Part shown: in pieces, positions 1 to 12,168 of the stretch
Layout: each line of letters begins with the position of its first letter
Position numbering within the stretch: the stretch's first letter is position 1
Made by a program: the position numbers and the translations under genes
Assembly (NCBI RefSeq): GCF_030681155.1
Contig: NZ_JAUXXE010000059.1
Location: forward strand, 1-56,381
DNA from: Phenylobacterium sp.
GTDB taxonomy: Bacteria > Pseudomonadota > Alphaproteobacteria > Caulobacterales > Caulobacteraceae
Reading direction: 5' to 3'
Length of the DNA: 56,381 bases
The notes under the pieces: generated by a model
What the model was told of the DNA's origin: nothing
The model's database searches: none
What the model saw: the letters and a program-made list of their open reading frames with translations, nothing else

Positions 1-1959
1 GAACGCCAGCCAGTCGGTCGCTTGCCACTTCAGGGCCACCTTCGGATTGGTGGTCGAGCCGATGTTCCCGCCGTAGTCCTCGTAGCGGATCGCGAAGGTG
101 CCGGTCAGGGTGTCGGTGAACGGCATCTGGAATTCGGCGAAGGCCGCGCCGACCGATTGGTCGAGGTCGTAGTCAGCCAGGGCGCCGAAGAAGCTGAACG
201 GACCGTTTTGAGCCGTGCAGGTGGCCGCCGGATTGACCGACGAGTCCGGGCAGGGGCTGACCGCGATGTTGGTGTTGTCGTTGTTCTGACGCTCGATGCC
301 GCTCCAGCGATATTGCGCGCCGGCCGCCCAGGCCAGTTGGCCCGCGCCGAAGTCGACGGGCAGCTCGCCGTTGAACACCAGGTCGGCGGTGAACATCTGC
401 GAGCGGATTTTGTAGGCGTAGTCCGCGAACATGTATTCGAGGACTTCACGGCTGTTGGCGGTCGCGGCGTTGTAGTTCGGGTTGGTGCGGCCATCGATGA
501 CGTTCTGTTGGACGCCCGAGGAGAACGGGTTGAACCACAGGCAGCCGTTCTGGCCAGGGGTGTTGCCGGTGCAGCCATTGCCGCCCAAGCCGCGCAGGGC
601 CAGCTGCATCTTGCCGATCAGAACGTCCGGCGTGGCGATGTCGCTGTTGTTGTCCATGTAGGTGACAGCGGCGTCCCAGCCGATGCCGTCGCCGATGTCC
701 AGCGAACCCTTGAAGCCGGCCGACACGCGGTAGGCCTGGAAGGAGCGCTTGTCTTCCTTACCCTTGCCGCCGAACAGCTCGTTGCCGCCGACGCCGAGCG
801 GACGCCAGGCCACCGAGGTGAAGACGCCGTTGGCGGCCGCGGACGCGGCTTGAGCGGGGTTGATGCCGCCCGAGGCCAGCAGGGCCTGCAGACCGGGGTT
901 GCGCGGGTCGATGAAGAAGCCGTTGCCTTGAGCCTTGGTGGTCAGGGCCGAGGTGGGGAAGTTGTTCGGCGAGTAGGACGGGGAGGAGTTTTCCGCCATC
1001 ACGTCGTGGCCAGCGAACAGCACTTCGGCGTGGAACTTCGTCTTCTCGGTCAGATCGACGTTGATCTCGCCGTAGATCTGATAGTGGTCCTCGTCTTCGA
1101 TCAGGTTGTCGAAGCCGATGTACTGGAACTGGCAGGTGGTCGCCGAGGCGGGGCCAGAAAGCACGTTACAGGCAGGATCGACGAACGGGCTGGTGAAGCT
1201 GGCGCCGCCGTTGGCGCTGGTCAGGTAGGTGCCGGGGTTGCCGAAGCTGGACCAGCCGCCTTGCGGGTTTTCGGCGAACGGACGGACGGCGAAGTCGCGT
1301 TCGGTGGTCGACAGCTCCGAACGATGGCGATAGCCGGCGGTCAGCAGGACATCGGCGTTCTCGCCCTGCCAGCCATAGGCGGCGCTGACATTATAGTCGC
1401 CGTTCGAGCCGTCGATCAGCGAGTAGCCGGCGCTGACTTCCAGGCCGCTCAGGTTCTTGCGGGTGATGAAGTTGACGACGCCGGCGACGGCGTCCGATCC
1501 ATAGGTGGCGGCCGCGCCGTCCTTCAGCACCTCGACCCGGCCGATCGCGGCCGTCGGAATGAGGTTGGTGTCGACGAAGATCGAGCCAGGCGAGATGGTC
1601 ATCCGGCGGCCGTTCATCAGCACCAGGGTGCGTTCCGAACCCAGGCCGCGCAGGTTGGCGCTGCCGGCGCCCGTGACTTGGCCGGCGCCGAATTGGTTGG
1701 TTTCGCCGACCGCGCCTTGGATGGCGGGGATGGACTTGATGAGATCGACGGTCGAGGGCGAGCCTTGCTTCTGCAGCTCGTCGGCGCCGATCACGTTGAC
1801 CGGCAGGGCGGCGTTTTCAGGAGTGCCGGCGATGAAGGAGCCGGTGACGACGACTTCGGAGACTTCCGCGGCGTCTTGCGCGTTGGCCGGGGCGGCGAAG
1901 CCCAGAACCGCCAGGAGCGCCAAAGGTGAGGCTCCGGCAAGGTATCTACAATGCAGCAT
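1..1959 (-). CDS. TonB-dependent outer-membrane receptor, partial (C-terminus outside window)
   Basis: The minus-strand frame is open from 1959 to the window edge (653 codons), so the end of the barrel is missing. Translation from ATG 1959 gives an N-terminal signal peptide with cleavage expected after ALA-type motif ANA (residues about 25-27). A TonB-box-like stretch SEVVVTGSF follows, then a plug domain with the conserved LNGRR-like segment (VLMNGRRM), RVEVLKDGAAATYGSDA and GVVNFITRKN, then barrel sequence. AGGAG lies 5-6 bases before the ATG, supporting this start. The family imports scarce large substrates (iron chelates, oligosaccharides, vitamins) using TonB energy; the substrate cannot be read here. 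The long open frame on the opposite strand is an artefact of codon bias. Confidence 0.93.
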   Translation of the reverse strand, partial: MLHCRYLAGASPLALLAVLGFAAPANAQDAAEVSEVVVTGSFIAGTPENAALPVNVIGADELQKQGSPSTVDLIKSIPAIQGAVGETNQFGAGQVTGAGSANLRGLGSERTLVLMNGRRMTISPGSIFVDTNLIPTAAIGRVEVLKDGAAATYGSDAVAGVVNFITRKNLSGLEVSAGYSLIDGSNGDYNVSAAYGWQGENADVLLTAGYRHRSELSTTERDFAVRPFAENPQGGWSSFGNPGTYLTSANGGASFTSPFVDPACNVLSGPASATTCQFQYIGFDNLIEDEDHYQIYGEINVDLTEKTKFHAEVLFAGHDVMAENSSPSYSPNNFPTSALTTKAQGNGFFIDPRNPGLQALLASGGINPAQAASAAANGVFTSVAWRPLGVGGNELFGGKGKEDKRSFQAYRVSAGFKGSLDIGDGIGWDAAVTYMDNNSDIATPDVLIGKMQLALRGLGGNGCTGNTPGQNGCLWFNPFSSGVQQNVIDGRTNPNYNAATANSREVLEYMFADYAYKIRSQMFTADLVFNGELPVDFGAGQLAWAAGAQYRWSGIERQNNDNTNIAVSPCPDSSVNPAATCTAQNGPFSFFGALADYDLDQSVGAAFAEFQMPFTDTLTGTFAIRYEDYGGNIGSTTNPKVALKWQATDWLAF

Positions 1960-2363
1960 ACGTTCTCCTAATGTATAACCATGTTATCAATTGTGGTCGT
2001 CATGGAATATGCGCGGGAAAATGCAGGCTGACGTCGCGTACACAAGGGTGTTTTTTTCGACCTCCCCAAAAATCGGTGATGTTTGAAGTCGCATTTGCCA
2101 GTGCGATCAATTGTTGTTGAAGAAATCCAAGTCGGCGGCTCGAAAACACACCGAATTTTCGAAAGCCGTCCGAATTTATCCTTAGTTTTCAGCGGGCGAT
2201 TTTGGCATTGCTGTCAAATTGACTTCAGGCGCAAAAGTGTAGCTTTCGAGCCACAAGGCGCGGAAATGAATTTCGAGGGCGGAGTACGGCGGCGCTGTGA
2301 GCGTCAGAAGGGGCTTCTGCGCGAATCCTAGTGCTGACCCGGGAAAGGTTCCCTGGCGGAAAT
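1960..2363. other. 404-base intergenic region upstream of the TonB-dependent receptor
   Basis: No convincing gene. It should hold the promoter of the minus-strand receptor; the ribosome-binding site next to 1959 is clear, but I cannot place -35/-10 boxes. It is AT-richer than its surroundings. An imperfect hairpin lies at 2137-2167: GGCTCGAAAA paired with TTTTCGAAAGCC around a 9-base loop. A similar arrangement lies upstream of the second receptor at 31983-32006. Confidence 0.5.
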
Positions 2364-3041
2364 CTAGGTCTCGGTCGGCTTCCGAAGCAGTTCGAGGATC
2401 GCCTGGACATAGGCGTCGGCGTTGGCCTTGGCGGCGGGCACGCCGCTTACTCCGCTACGAGCCAGCTGATCGAAGCCGCCGCCCACCGCGAACAGGGTGC
2501 GGAAGGCTTCCTTCTCGATCAGCGGGGTCGAGAGGATCTCGATGTCGCTGGTGCGCAGTTGCTCAACGACTTCTTTCAGCGAGCGGGGACGCAGAGCGGC
2601 CGGAACGCGGGTGAGCAACGCCCGGTGCGGTAAGGGGCGGCCGGCGCGCCGACCGAACTGCAGCACCATCTCGGCGGCCTTGATCGCCTGGATCGCTTCG
2701 AGCTGGGAGGCCGCCAGCGGCGTGACCACCAGGTCCAGCCGCAGGGTGGTGAACGCCATGGCGCCGCGGATCGAACCCTCGGTGTCCAGGATCAGCCAAT
2801 CGGGCTGCTTGCGCTGGGCCTCGCGAAGGGCGTCGCGCATGTCTTCCAGCATCGGGGCCGGGTGGACGGAGATCTTTTCCGGGCGGCCGGGCAGGGAGGC
2901 CCAGTGGACCAGGGGCTTATTGGGGTCGGAGTCGATCATGGCGACTCGTAGGCCCATCTCGCTCAAACCCAGTGCGAGCAGAAGCGCAGCGGTGGTCTTG
3001 CCCGCACCACCCTTAGGGTTAACAAACGCGACGGTTGGCAA
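2364..3041 (-). CDS. ParA/MinD-superfamily ATPase (orphan)
   Basis: This 225-residue protein is a deviant-Walker P-loop ATPase. The N-terminus carries the ParA-type Walker A motif KGGAGKTT with the signature lysine at residue 10 and the P-loop lysine at 15. A MIDSDPNKP segment (Walker A') follows, and a Walker B-like WLILDTEG. The length fits short ParA/VirC1-like proteins that partition plasmids, chromosomes or other cellular cargo. No ParB, MipZ partner or parS-like cluster is visible nearby, so the cargo is unknown. The start is TTG at 3041; only a weak purine-rich stretch (AAAGAGA) precedes it. It lies 104 bases downstream of the exported-protein gene and may be read with it. Confidence 0.85.
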   Translation of the reverse strand: MPTVAFVNPKGGAGKTTAALLLALGLSEMGLRVAMIDSDPNKPLVHWASLPGRPEKISVHPAPMLEDMRDALREAQRKQPDWLILDTEGSIRGAMAFTTLRLDLVVTPLAASQLEAIQAIKAAEMVLQFGRRAGRPLPHRALLTRVPAALRPRSLKEVVEQLRTSDIEILSTPLIEKEAFRTLFAVGGGFDQLARSGVSGVPAAKANADAYVQAILELLRKPTET

Positions 3042-3145
3042 TCAGGTCTCTTTTCAAGCCGCGGCGGCGGGCGGGCATAAACCATACCCGCCGGCGACCC
3101 GACTATCGAGACGGTCTGGCGGCTCTATGGCCGAAAGGCGTCCGA

Positions 3146-3748
3146 TCAGGGATTGGCGGGCGCATCGCTCGACACGGCCGTGACCGACATCGGATCGGCA
3201 GGGGCCACTTCGGCGCCAGGATCGAACGCGGCGCCCAGCAGCTTGGCGTTCTTTTCGAGACGCTGGGCGGTGGGGGCGCAGCGAGCCGGCGGCGTCCAGC
3301 TCATCCATTCCTGGGCCACACGGGCGGGCGGCAGGTTGGCGGCCATCGACCAGCTGCCGCGGCCACGCTGCACGGCGGCCGCGCCGATGGTGTTGATCGG
3401 CTTGATGCTGGCGCGTTCGGCCGCTTCCATGGCGCTGGCGAACAGCTTCAGGTCCTTCTGGGCCTGCTTGTTCATGTCGGCATAGACCTTCATGTCGGCG
3501 GCTAGCGAGGAGCCGGGGGCGCGATAGGTGGTTTCGATGCGCTTGACCTCCGGCATCACCTGATCGTGCAGCTCGACATAGCCGGTCAGGGCGCCGTGGC
3601 ACCATGAGACCAGACCGTAGTCGTCGCGCGGCGCGCCGGCGGGATACGGCAGTTCGGTCGCCTCGGGCGCGGGTGCGGGCGCTGCGCCGCCGCCACCGGC
3701 GGCCGGATCTTGCGCGAGGAGAGCGAGAGCAAGGAGAAGCGCGGACAT
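3146..3748 (-). CDS. Small exported hypothetical protein
   Basis: This 200-residue protein starts with a short hydrophobic segment (MSALLLALALLAQ) that reads as a signal peptide. A Gly/Ala/Pro-rich linker follows, then a probably helical body containing the only cysteines (SWCHGAL and PPARCAP). GAGG precedes the ATG at 3748. The start is 12 bases after the 5-oxoprolinase stop on the same strand, so the two are probably co-transcribed. I do not recognise a family with a known function; it looks like a periplasmic protein restricted to relatives of this organism (inference). Confidence 0.7.
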   Translation of the reverse strand: MSALLLALALLAQDPAAGGGGAAPAPAPEATELPYPAGAPRDDYGLVSWCHGALTGYVELHDQVMPEVKRIETTYRAPGSSLAADMKVYADMNKQAQKDLKLFASAMEAAERASIKPINTIGAAAVQRGRGSWSMAANLPPARVAQEWMSWTPPARCAPTAQRLEKNAKLLGAAFDPGAEVAPADPMSVTAVSSDAPANP

Positions 3749-3760
3749 GTAACCTCGGAA

Positions 3761-7444
<3,684 letters not shown>

Positions 7445-7485
7445 TGTCAGGGGGAGAACCTGCCCTTACAGCTTTCGTTACTCCC

Positions 7486-8181
7486 ATGAGCTTCTGGCGC
7501 AACATTGCTGGGCTCGCAGTTCGCCGGCCCGATGCTGGAGACTGCGCCGATTGTCCAGCCACCCGGCCGGGCGAGGATCCCGCCTTTTCCACCGCCGTCA
7601 CGGCGTTGGGGGCGAAACTCGCCAAGGCCGACGGCCGCGCCAGCGTGGGCGAATTCGATAAGTTCGCCCAGGTGTTCCAGACCGACGCGGCTTCGGAACG
7701 CAATATCCATCGGCTGTACGATCTCGCACGCCAGACCACGCGCGGATACGAGAGCTACGCCCGGCGGCTGGCCAAACGCTACGCCGGTTGCCCGACCTTG
7801 CTTGAGGACGTGCTGGACGGCCTGTTCCATATCGCGGCCGCCGATGGCGCGGTGACGCAGGACGAGCTCGATTATCTGGAGAGCGTCTCGGATCTGTTCG
7901 GTTTTTCGCCGCTGGTGTTCCGCCGGCTGAAGGCCGTGCACCTCGGGATGGAGGGCGAAGATCCGTACGGCATCCTGGCTGTGCCGCACGATGCGCCCGA
8001 CGAGGTGGTGCGCTCGACCTGGAAGGCGGCCTTGTCGGAAGCCCACCCGGACCGCGCGCGGGCGCGCGGGTTGCCCAGCGAATTCATTGAGGTGGCGGAG
8101 GCCAAGGCCGCGTCCATCAACGCCGCCTTTGACTCCATAATGCGCGAGCGCAAAGCTATGGCGCTCGAAGGCGTGGCATGA
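7486..8181 (+). CDS. DjlA-like co-chaperone (TerB domain + C-terminal J domain)
   Basis: The 231-residue protein has an N-terminal TerB-type helical domain (about 35-145), including LFHIAAADGAVTQDE, the acidic TerB signature. A C-terminal J domain (about 160-225) carries the diagnostic HPD tripeptide (EAHPDRA), expected to stimulate the ATPase of DnaK-type Hsp70. This arrangement matches DjlA, but there is no N-terminal membrane helix as in E. coli DjlA, so this form is probably cytosolic. I use ATG 7486 (MSFWRN); an in-frame upstream start at 7429 would overlap the divergent 5-oxoprolinase start. Confidence 0.85.
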   Translation: MSFWRNIAGLAVRRPDAGDCADCPATRPGEDPAFSTAVTALGAKLAKADGRASVGEFDKFAQVFQTDAASERNIHRLYDLARQTTRGYESYARRLAKRYAGCPTLLEDVLDGLFHIAAADGAVTQDELDYLESVSDLFGFSPLVFRRLKAVHLGMEGEDPYGILAVPHDAPDEVVRSTWKAALSEAHPDRARARGLPSEFIEVAEAKAASINAAFDSIMRERKAMALEGVA

Positions 8182-8283
8182 TGACGCCACTTTCGCGTGA
8201 TTTGACTACAGGTTGTTGACGTCCGGGATCGCCCGGGCAAATTATTCGTTAAGCCGTAAGCAAGCGGCGCCCTTGAGGAAGCC

Positions 8284-8586
8284 ATGGTTCGCGAATTCGC
8301 ACGAAAGCACGGTCCAGCCCTTCGCAGCCTGTCGGCTGTGGGCGGCGCGCTCGCCACTGCAGCGGCGGTGGCTATCGGTGCGGTTCTGGCAGTGTTCTTC
8401 GCCGCCACCGTGGTGGTGATCGCGGTGATGGCCTCGGCGTTGCTCGCACTGGCCGGACTGGCGCTGCGCGCCAAGCGCGCCCGCGCCCATCGCAACGACA
8501 GCGCCAATGACGGCGTGATCGAGGCCCGCAACCTCGGCGGCCATCACTGGGTCGCTTACGGCTGGAACGAACGCCAGGGCCGGTAG
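8284..8586 (+). CDS. Small membrane protein of unknown function
   Basis: 100 residues: a basic N-terminus, two closely spaced hydrophobic segments (about 17-38 and 40-60) rich in Ala/Val, a basic stop-transfer patch (RAKRARAHR), and a soluble tail ending in HHWVAYGWNERQGR. It would sit in the inner membrane with both termini on the cytosolic side. I do not recognise it. GAGG about 5 bases before the ATG supports the start. Confidence 0.6.
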   Translation: MVREFARKHGPALRSLSAVGGALATAAAVAIGAVLAVFFAATVVVIAVMASALLALAGLALRAKRARAHRNDSANDGVIEARNLGGHHWVAYGWNERQGR

Positions 8587-8783
8587 GCCCTCGTCGCAAA
8601 TAGCCCCCAATTGATCGTCATGGCTGGCCTCTCGGTGGGTTGGCGCGAGCCGTCCGTGTCTATGGATCACGCGGACAATCCCGGGGGATGACGATCCGTC
8701 AGGTGGGGGACCCCAACTTCGCCTTGCTTGCCCACCACCCCGCCTCTAGGCTCCCATTCAAACAAACGTTGGGAGAAGACGGC

Positions 8784-9074
8784 ATGATCGGCGTGGTCGC
8801 GACCTTGAAGGTCCAAGAGGGCAAGGGTTCTGAGTTCGAGGCGGTATTCACTGACCTCAGCAAGCAGGTTCGGGCCAATGAGCCGGGCAATATCGTCTAC
8901 CAACTGACCAAGAGCCGCACCGACCCGACGGTCTACAAGGTGCTGGAACTCTACAAGGACGAAGACGCCCTGAAGGCGCACGGCCAGACCGACTACTTCA
9001 AGGCCGCGGGCGCCAAGATGGCTCCGTGCATGGGTGGTCGTCCGGAAATCGAATACCTCGACGCTGTGGAGTAG
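8784..9074 (+). CDS. Antibiotic biosynthesis monooxygenase (ABM) domain protein
   Basis: A 96-residue single-domain protein with the ABM dimeric alpha+beta barrel pattern: VVATLKVQEGKGSEFEAVF, then NEPGNIVYQL, then VYKVLELYKDEDALKAH. Relatives are cofactor-free monooxygenases or small-molecule binding proteins. The start ATG 8784 is preceded by GGGAGAAG. The acyl-CoA dehydrogenase follows 5 bases after the stop, so they are probably translated from one message and may act on the same acyl or aromatic substrate (inference). Confidence 0.8.
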   Translation: MIGVVATLKVQEGKGSEFEAVFTDLSKQVRANEPGNIVYQLTKSRTDPTVYKVLELYKDEDALKAHGQTDYFKAAGAKMAPCMGGRPEIEYLDAVE

Positions 9075-9079
9075 GCGCG

Positions 9080-10303
9080 ATGGATCTCGAGTTCTCCAAA
9101 GAGGACCTGGCCTTCCGCGACGAGGTCCGCGCATTTATCGCCGAAGCCTTCGATGACGACATGCGGGCCCATATGGCCCAATCGAAGAACGGCCACATCG
9201 ACAAGGAAGGCCAGGTCCGCTGGCTCAAGCGCCTCGGCGAAAAGGGCTGGATCGCGCCCGACTGGCCGACCGAATATGGCGGCACGGGCTGGAGCCATGC
9301 GCAGAAATACGTCTTCGACATGGAGATGGCCCTGGCAGGCGCGCCGTCCACCTCGAACATGGGCCTGAAGATGTGCGCCCCGGTGGTGATGGCCTTCGGC
9401 ACTCCGGAGCAGAAGGCCCAGCATCTGCCCAAGATCCTCTCCACGGACGTCTGGTGGTGCCAGGGCTATTCGGAGCCTGGCTCGGGATCGGACCTCGCCT
9501 CGCTGTCGATGAAGGCTGATCGGGACGGTGAGGATTACGTCCTAAACGGTTCAAAAATTTGGACAACCTACGCTCAGTGGGCGGACTGGATGTTCTGCCT
9601 GGTGCGGACGTCCAACGAAGCGATCCGGCAAAAGGGCATCAGTTTCCTGCTGCTCGACATGAAGACGCCCGGCATTTCCATCGTGCCGCTGCCGACCCTG
9701 GATGGGCCGCCGGAGGGCGATCAGGAGATCAACCAGGTCTTCTTCGACAATGTGCGGGTGCCGGTGTCGAACCGCATCGGCGAAGAAGGGCAGGGCTGGA
9801 CCTACGCCAAGTACCTGCTGCAGTTCGAGCGCGGCAATCCGTACGCGGCCGGCCTCACCAACCAACTGGCCAAGGTGAAGAAGATCGCCACCGTCGAGCC
9901 GTCGGATGGCGGGGCGCGGATGATCGACGATCCCGATTTCCGCAAGAAGTTGTCGGAGTTGCAGATCAAGGTCGACGTGCTGAACGCCACCGAACTGCGC
10001 ATGTTCTCAGCGCGGACGGCGGGCGAAGCGATGGGCGCGGCGTCCTCGATGTTGAAGCTCGAAGGCTCCCAGGCCCAGCAGGCGGTGACCGAACTGGCCC
10101 TGGAGGCGGCGGGCGTCTATGGCCAGCCCTTCGTCCAGGACACCTGGGCGGAAATTCGCGGCGAACGTAACGAGCCCCGCGCCGGTCCCGACTACGCCGC
10201 GACCCTGGCGCCGACCTACTTCAACTACCGCAAGACCTCGATCTACGCCGGCTCGAACGAGATTCAGCACAACATCATGGCCAAGATGGTGCTCGGGCTG
10301 TAG
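9080..10303 (+). CDS. Acyl-CoA dehydrogenase family protein
   Basis: This 407-residue protein has the acyl-CoA dehydrogenase fold order: an N-terminal helical domain (DLEFSKEDLAFRDEVRAF), a central beta domain (WWCQGYSEPGSGSDLASL, the flavin/substrate-binding motif), and a C-terminal helical domain ending in YAGSNEIQHNIMAKMVLGL. It should be an FAD enzyme oxidising an acyl-CoA at C2-C3, passing electrons to ETF. The sequence resembles the FadE-like group acting on bulky or long acyl-CoAs rather than short-chain enzymes, but chain length is not readable. I chose ATG 9080 just after the ABM gene; an upstream in-frame ATG at 9026 lies inside that gene. Confidence 0.93.
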   Translation: MDLEFSKEDLAFRDEVRAFIAEAFDDDMRAHMAQSKNGHIDKEGQVRWLKRLGEKGWIAPDWPTEYGGTGWSHAQKYVFDMEMALAGAPSTSNMGLKMCAPVVMAFGTPEQKAQHLPKILSTDVWWCQGYSEPGSGSDLASLSMKADRDGEDYVLNGSKIWTTYAQWADWMFCLVRTSNEAIRQKGISFLLLDMKTPGISIVPLPTLDGPPEGDQEINQVFFDNVRVPVSNRIGEEGQGWTYAKYLLQFERGNPYAAGLTNQLAKVKKIATVEPSDGGARMIDDPDFRKKLSELQIKVDVLNATELRMFSARTAGEAMGAASSMLKLEGSQAQQAVTELALEAAGVYGQPFVQDTWAEIRGERNEPRAGPDYAATLAPTYFNYRKTSIYAGSNEIQHNIMAKMVLGL

Positions 10304-10311
10304 CGCCCTTG

Positions 10312-10346
10312 TTCAGTGGGTCCCGACATGCTCGGAACCCACTGAA
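10312..10346 (+). terminator. Perfect-stem palindrome after the acyl-CoA dehydrogenase gene
   Basis: TTCAGTGGGT pairs perfectly with ACCCACTGAA. Inside it CCGA pairs with TCGG around a 5-base loop, separated by one C/A mismatch. It begins 9 bases after the stop codon. The trailing sequence is A-rich rather than T-rich on the plus strand, so it may be a weak terminator or an mRNA 3'-end stabiliser. Confidence 0.6.
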
Positions 10347-10547
10347 AACATTTGAAAAGCCTGTTTCGCGTCGGCGAGCTTTTGGAGCTGGTCGACGTCT
10401 TGCGTATGTCCGATTGCTGATCAACCGATTCCTCAGGGCGCGGCGGTGCTGTTCTCTCCGATCGCCAGCTTCTCTCAGGTGGTTGGTCCAATCCGGCGAG
10501 GGTTTCGCTGTAGGGTTTGGGGCCGCCTCGCGCCGTAAGGTGACGCC

Positions 10548-11144
10548 ATGCAGCCGACTAGGCCGCGCGGTGCCGAAGAGGGCGTCATGACAGCTTCCGG
10601 GGACTTCCTTACGCCTGCGGCCATGGCGCTTCCGCCAGAAGGATACTTCGAGAAGGTGGACGGGCCGTATGGTCCGTTGTTTCCGAAGACGCCGGCCAAC
10701 TATGGCTTCTCGATCCTGGCCAAGATCATACCGGGCCGTGAGGCGACTATACGTGCGTATGGGCCGACGATCGAGGCGGCGATCCGCAACAACCCAACGC
10801 TGCTCGCGCCGTTGAAATTGCACTATCTGCGTTGGCTGTTGTTCCCGATCGGGGCCGACACCTACTTCATGTATCAGGGCATATTCGACACTGATTTTGA
10901 CAAGTACACCGATGATGCGGTTGCACTGTTCAAGCTGGTCGGCGTCGATACGGTGTTTGAAAACCTGGAGGGATTTCCCGCCGATTGGAAAACCAACTCC
11001 GCCTCTTTCGTGAAATTCGTGCGGGCGCATCAGGTTTCCAGCTTCATGGAATATGCCGAGTACCCCTACGTCTCGACCGACGAGATCAAGAAGGCCCTGA
11101 GGTTGAAGGCCTCCCTCAGCGACGCCCTCGATCAGTTGCAGTAG
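10548..11144 (+). CDS. Unrecognised protein, first gene of the DyP peroxidase operon
   Basis: 198 residues, no signal peptide or membrane segment. The middle contains PLKLHYLRWLLFP, which recalls a histidine-aromatic-arginine segment I associate with alpha+beta-barrel proteins found near peroxidases (weak inference). No function is assigned. Two starts are possible: ATG 10548 (AAGG seven bases upstream), used here, or ATG 10587 (AAGAGGG four bases upstream), which would drop a basic 13-residue lead. It is followed after 7 bases by the next operon gene. Confidence 0.7.
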   Translation: MQPTRPRGAEEGVMTASGDFLTPAAMALPPEGYFEKVDGPYGPLFPKTPANYGFSILAKIIPGREATIRAYGPTIEAAIRNNPTLLAPLKLHYLRWLLFPIGADTYFMYQGIFDTDFDKYTDDAVALFKLVGVDTVFENLEGFPADWKTNSASFVKFVRAHQVSSFMEYAEYPYVSTDEIKKALRLKASLSDALDQLQ

Positions 11145-11151
11145 GCCAGCC

Positions 11152-12159
11152 ATGAGCGAGCCCGCCCGCACCTATAATCAAACTCATGTGCCGCGGCCGC
11201 CGACGCCCGGCCGTCGGCGCGCGAGCATCTACATCGCCTGGAGTTATCCGGCCGAGGCCAACCGCAACATCACCGAACTGGACAACCGCTTCTCGACGAT
11301 GACGGAGGTGCGCCGGGTTCTGTGGCCCGCCTACGAGGTTCCGCGCTTCGCCGATCCGCTGCAGTTCCAACAGGGCGTCGCCGGGGCTTTGGAACTGTTC
11401 TTCTGGGCTTGGGTCCCCTTCCAAAAGCTGGTGTGCGAGGTGACCGGCCACGCCGTGCCCGTGTTCCAGCGGGTGGACCAGGCCGGATTCGTGCAGCCGC
11501 TGGACGAGCGGGTGCTGGATGACGTCGATACGCTGTTCTTGTTCGGCCTGGATCATAACGTGAGCGGCCAGATGCCGGCGGACGCCGAGATCGAGGCGGT
11601 TCGCGCCTGGCTTCGCCGTGAAGGCACACGTCTCGTGATCGGTCCTCATCACGATGTCGGCGCGACGGACGATATGGAACAGAGGGCGATGGAGTACGCC
11701 CACCACGGCGACCTGCTGGTGCCCCGCCAGCAGCGGTTCGGCGCCTATGCGCTGGCCCTCCTGCATGCGCTCGGTATCCCGGTGGAGAACCGCTACGCCA
11801 TGCGCCCGGCGGTCCGTGAAGGGACCCGGGACAAGATTGTGCCGCTGAACGCGTTCCGCGACGTGGACACGAAGGGAATCTTGGCTGGCGTCGAAAGCCT
11901 GAACTTCCACATGCACTTGCCGCACTACGCCCTCACGCGCGACGACGGCACGGCGCGGGTCTTGGCCAAGCAGGCGATAGATCTATCCCGGCCCCACCCG
12001 ATGACGTTGAGCGGCGAAACGGAGTTCAACACCTTGGTCTGGGCGCCGCCGGCGGGAGACCGGGCGGGCGACGTCGTCGTTTGCGATTCAACCGTCTTCA
12101 GCACCCTCTTCGGCGCCGATGAGAGCCTGGAGCGATTCTGGAAAAACCTGGTGTCGTGA
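11152..12159 (+). CDS. Unrecognised 335-residue protein in the DyP peroxidase operon
   Basis: A soluble protein without an export signal. It begins after a basic, proline-rich lead with the strand-like SIYIAWSYPAEANRNITELDNR. Later segments such as DDVDTLFLFGLDHNVSG and GTRLVIGPHHDVGAT look like Rossmann/amidotransferase-like strand-loop units, with paired histidines (GPHHD, AHHGD, NFHMHLPH). I cannot name a family. It sits 7 bases after one gene and 9 bases before the peroxidase gene, so all three are very probably one transcript and may handle the peroxidase substrate or haem (inference). Confidence 0.7.
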   Translation: MSEPARTYNQTHVPRPPTPGRRRASIYIAWSYPAEANRNITELDNRFSTMTEVRRVLWPAYEVPRFADPLQFQQGVAGALELFFWAWVPFQKLVCEVTGHAVPVFQRVDQAGFVQPLDERVLDDVDTLFLFGLDHNVSGQMPADAEIEAVRAWLRREGTRLVIGPHHDVGATDDMEQRAMEYAHHGDLLVPRQQRFGAYALALLHALGIPVENRYAMRPAVREGTRDKIVPLNAFRDVDTKGILAGVESLNFHMHLPHYALTRDDGTARVLAKQAIDLSRPHPMTLSGETEFNTLVWAPPAGDRAGDVVVCDSTVFSTLFGADESLERFWKNLVS

Positions 12160-12168
12160 GGCGAGGCG

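Noticed and set aside
22..1929. 635-codon open frame on the plus strand
   Set aside because: It is antisense to the TonB-dependent receptor, whose plug motifs and signal peptide are clear on the minus strand. High GC keeps the opposite frame open.
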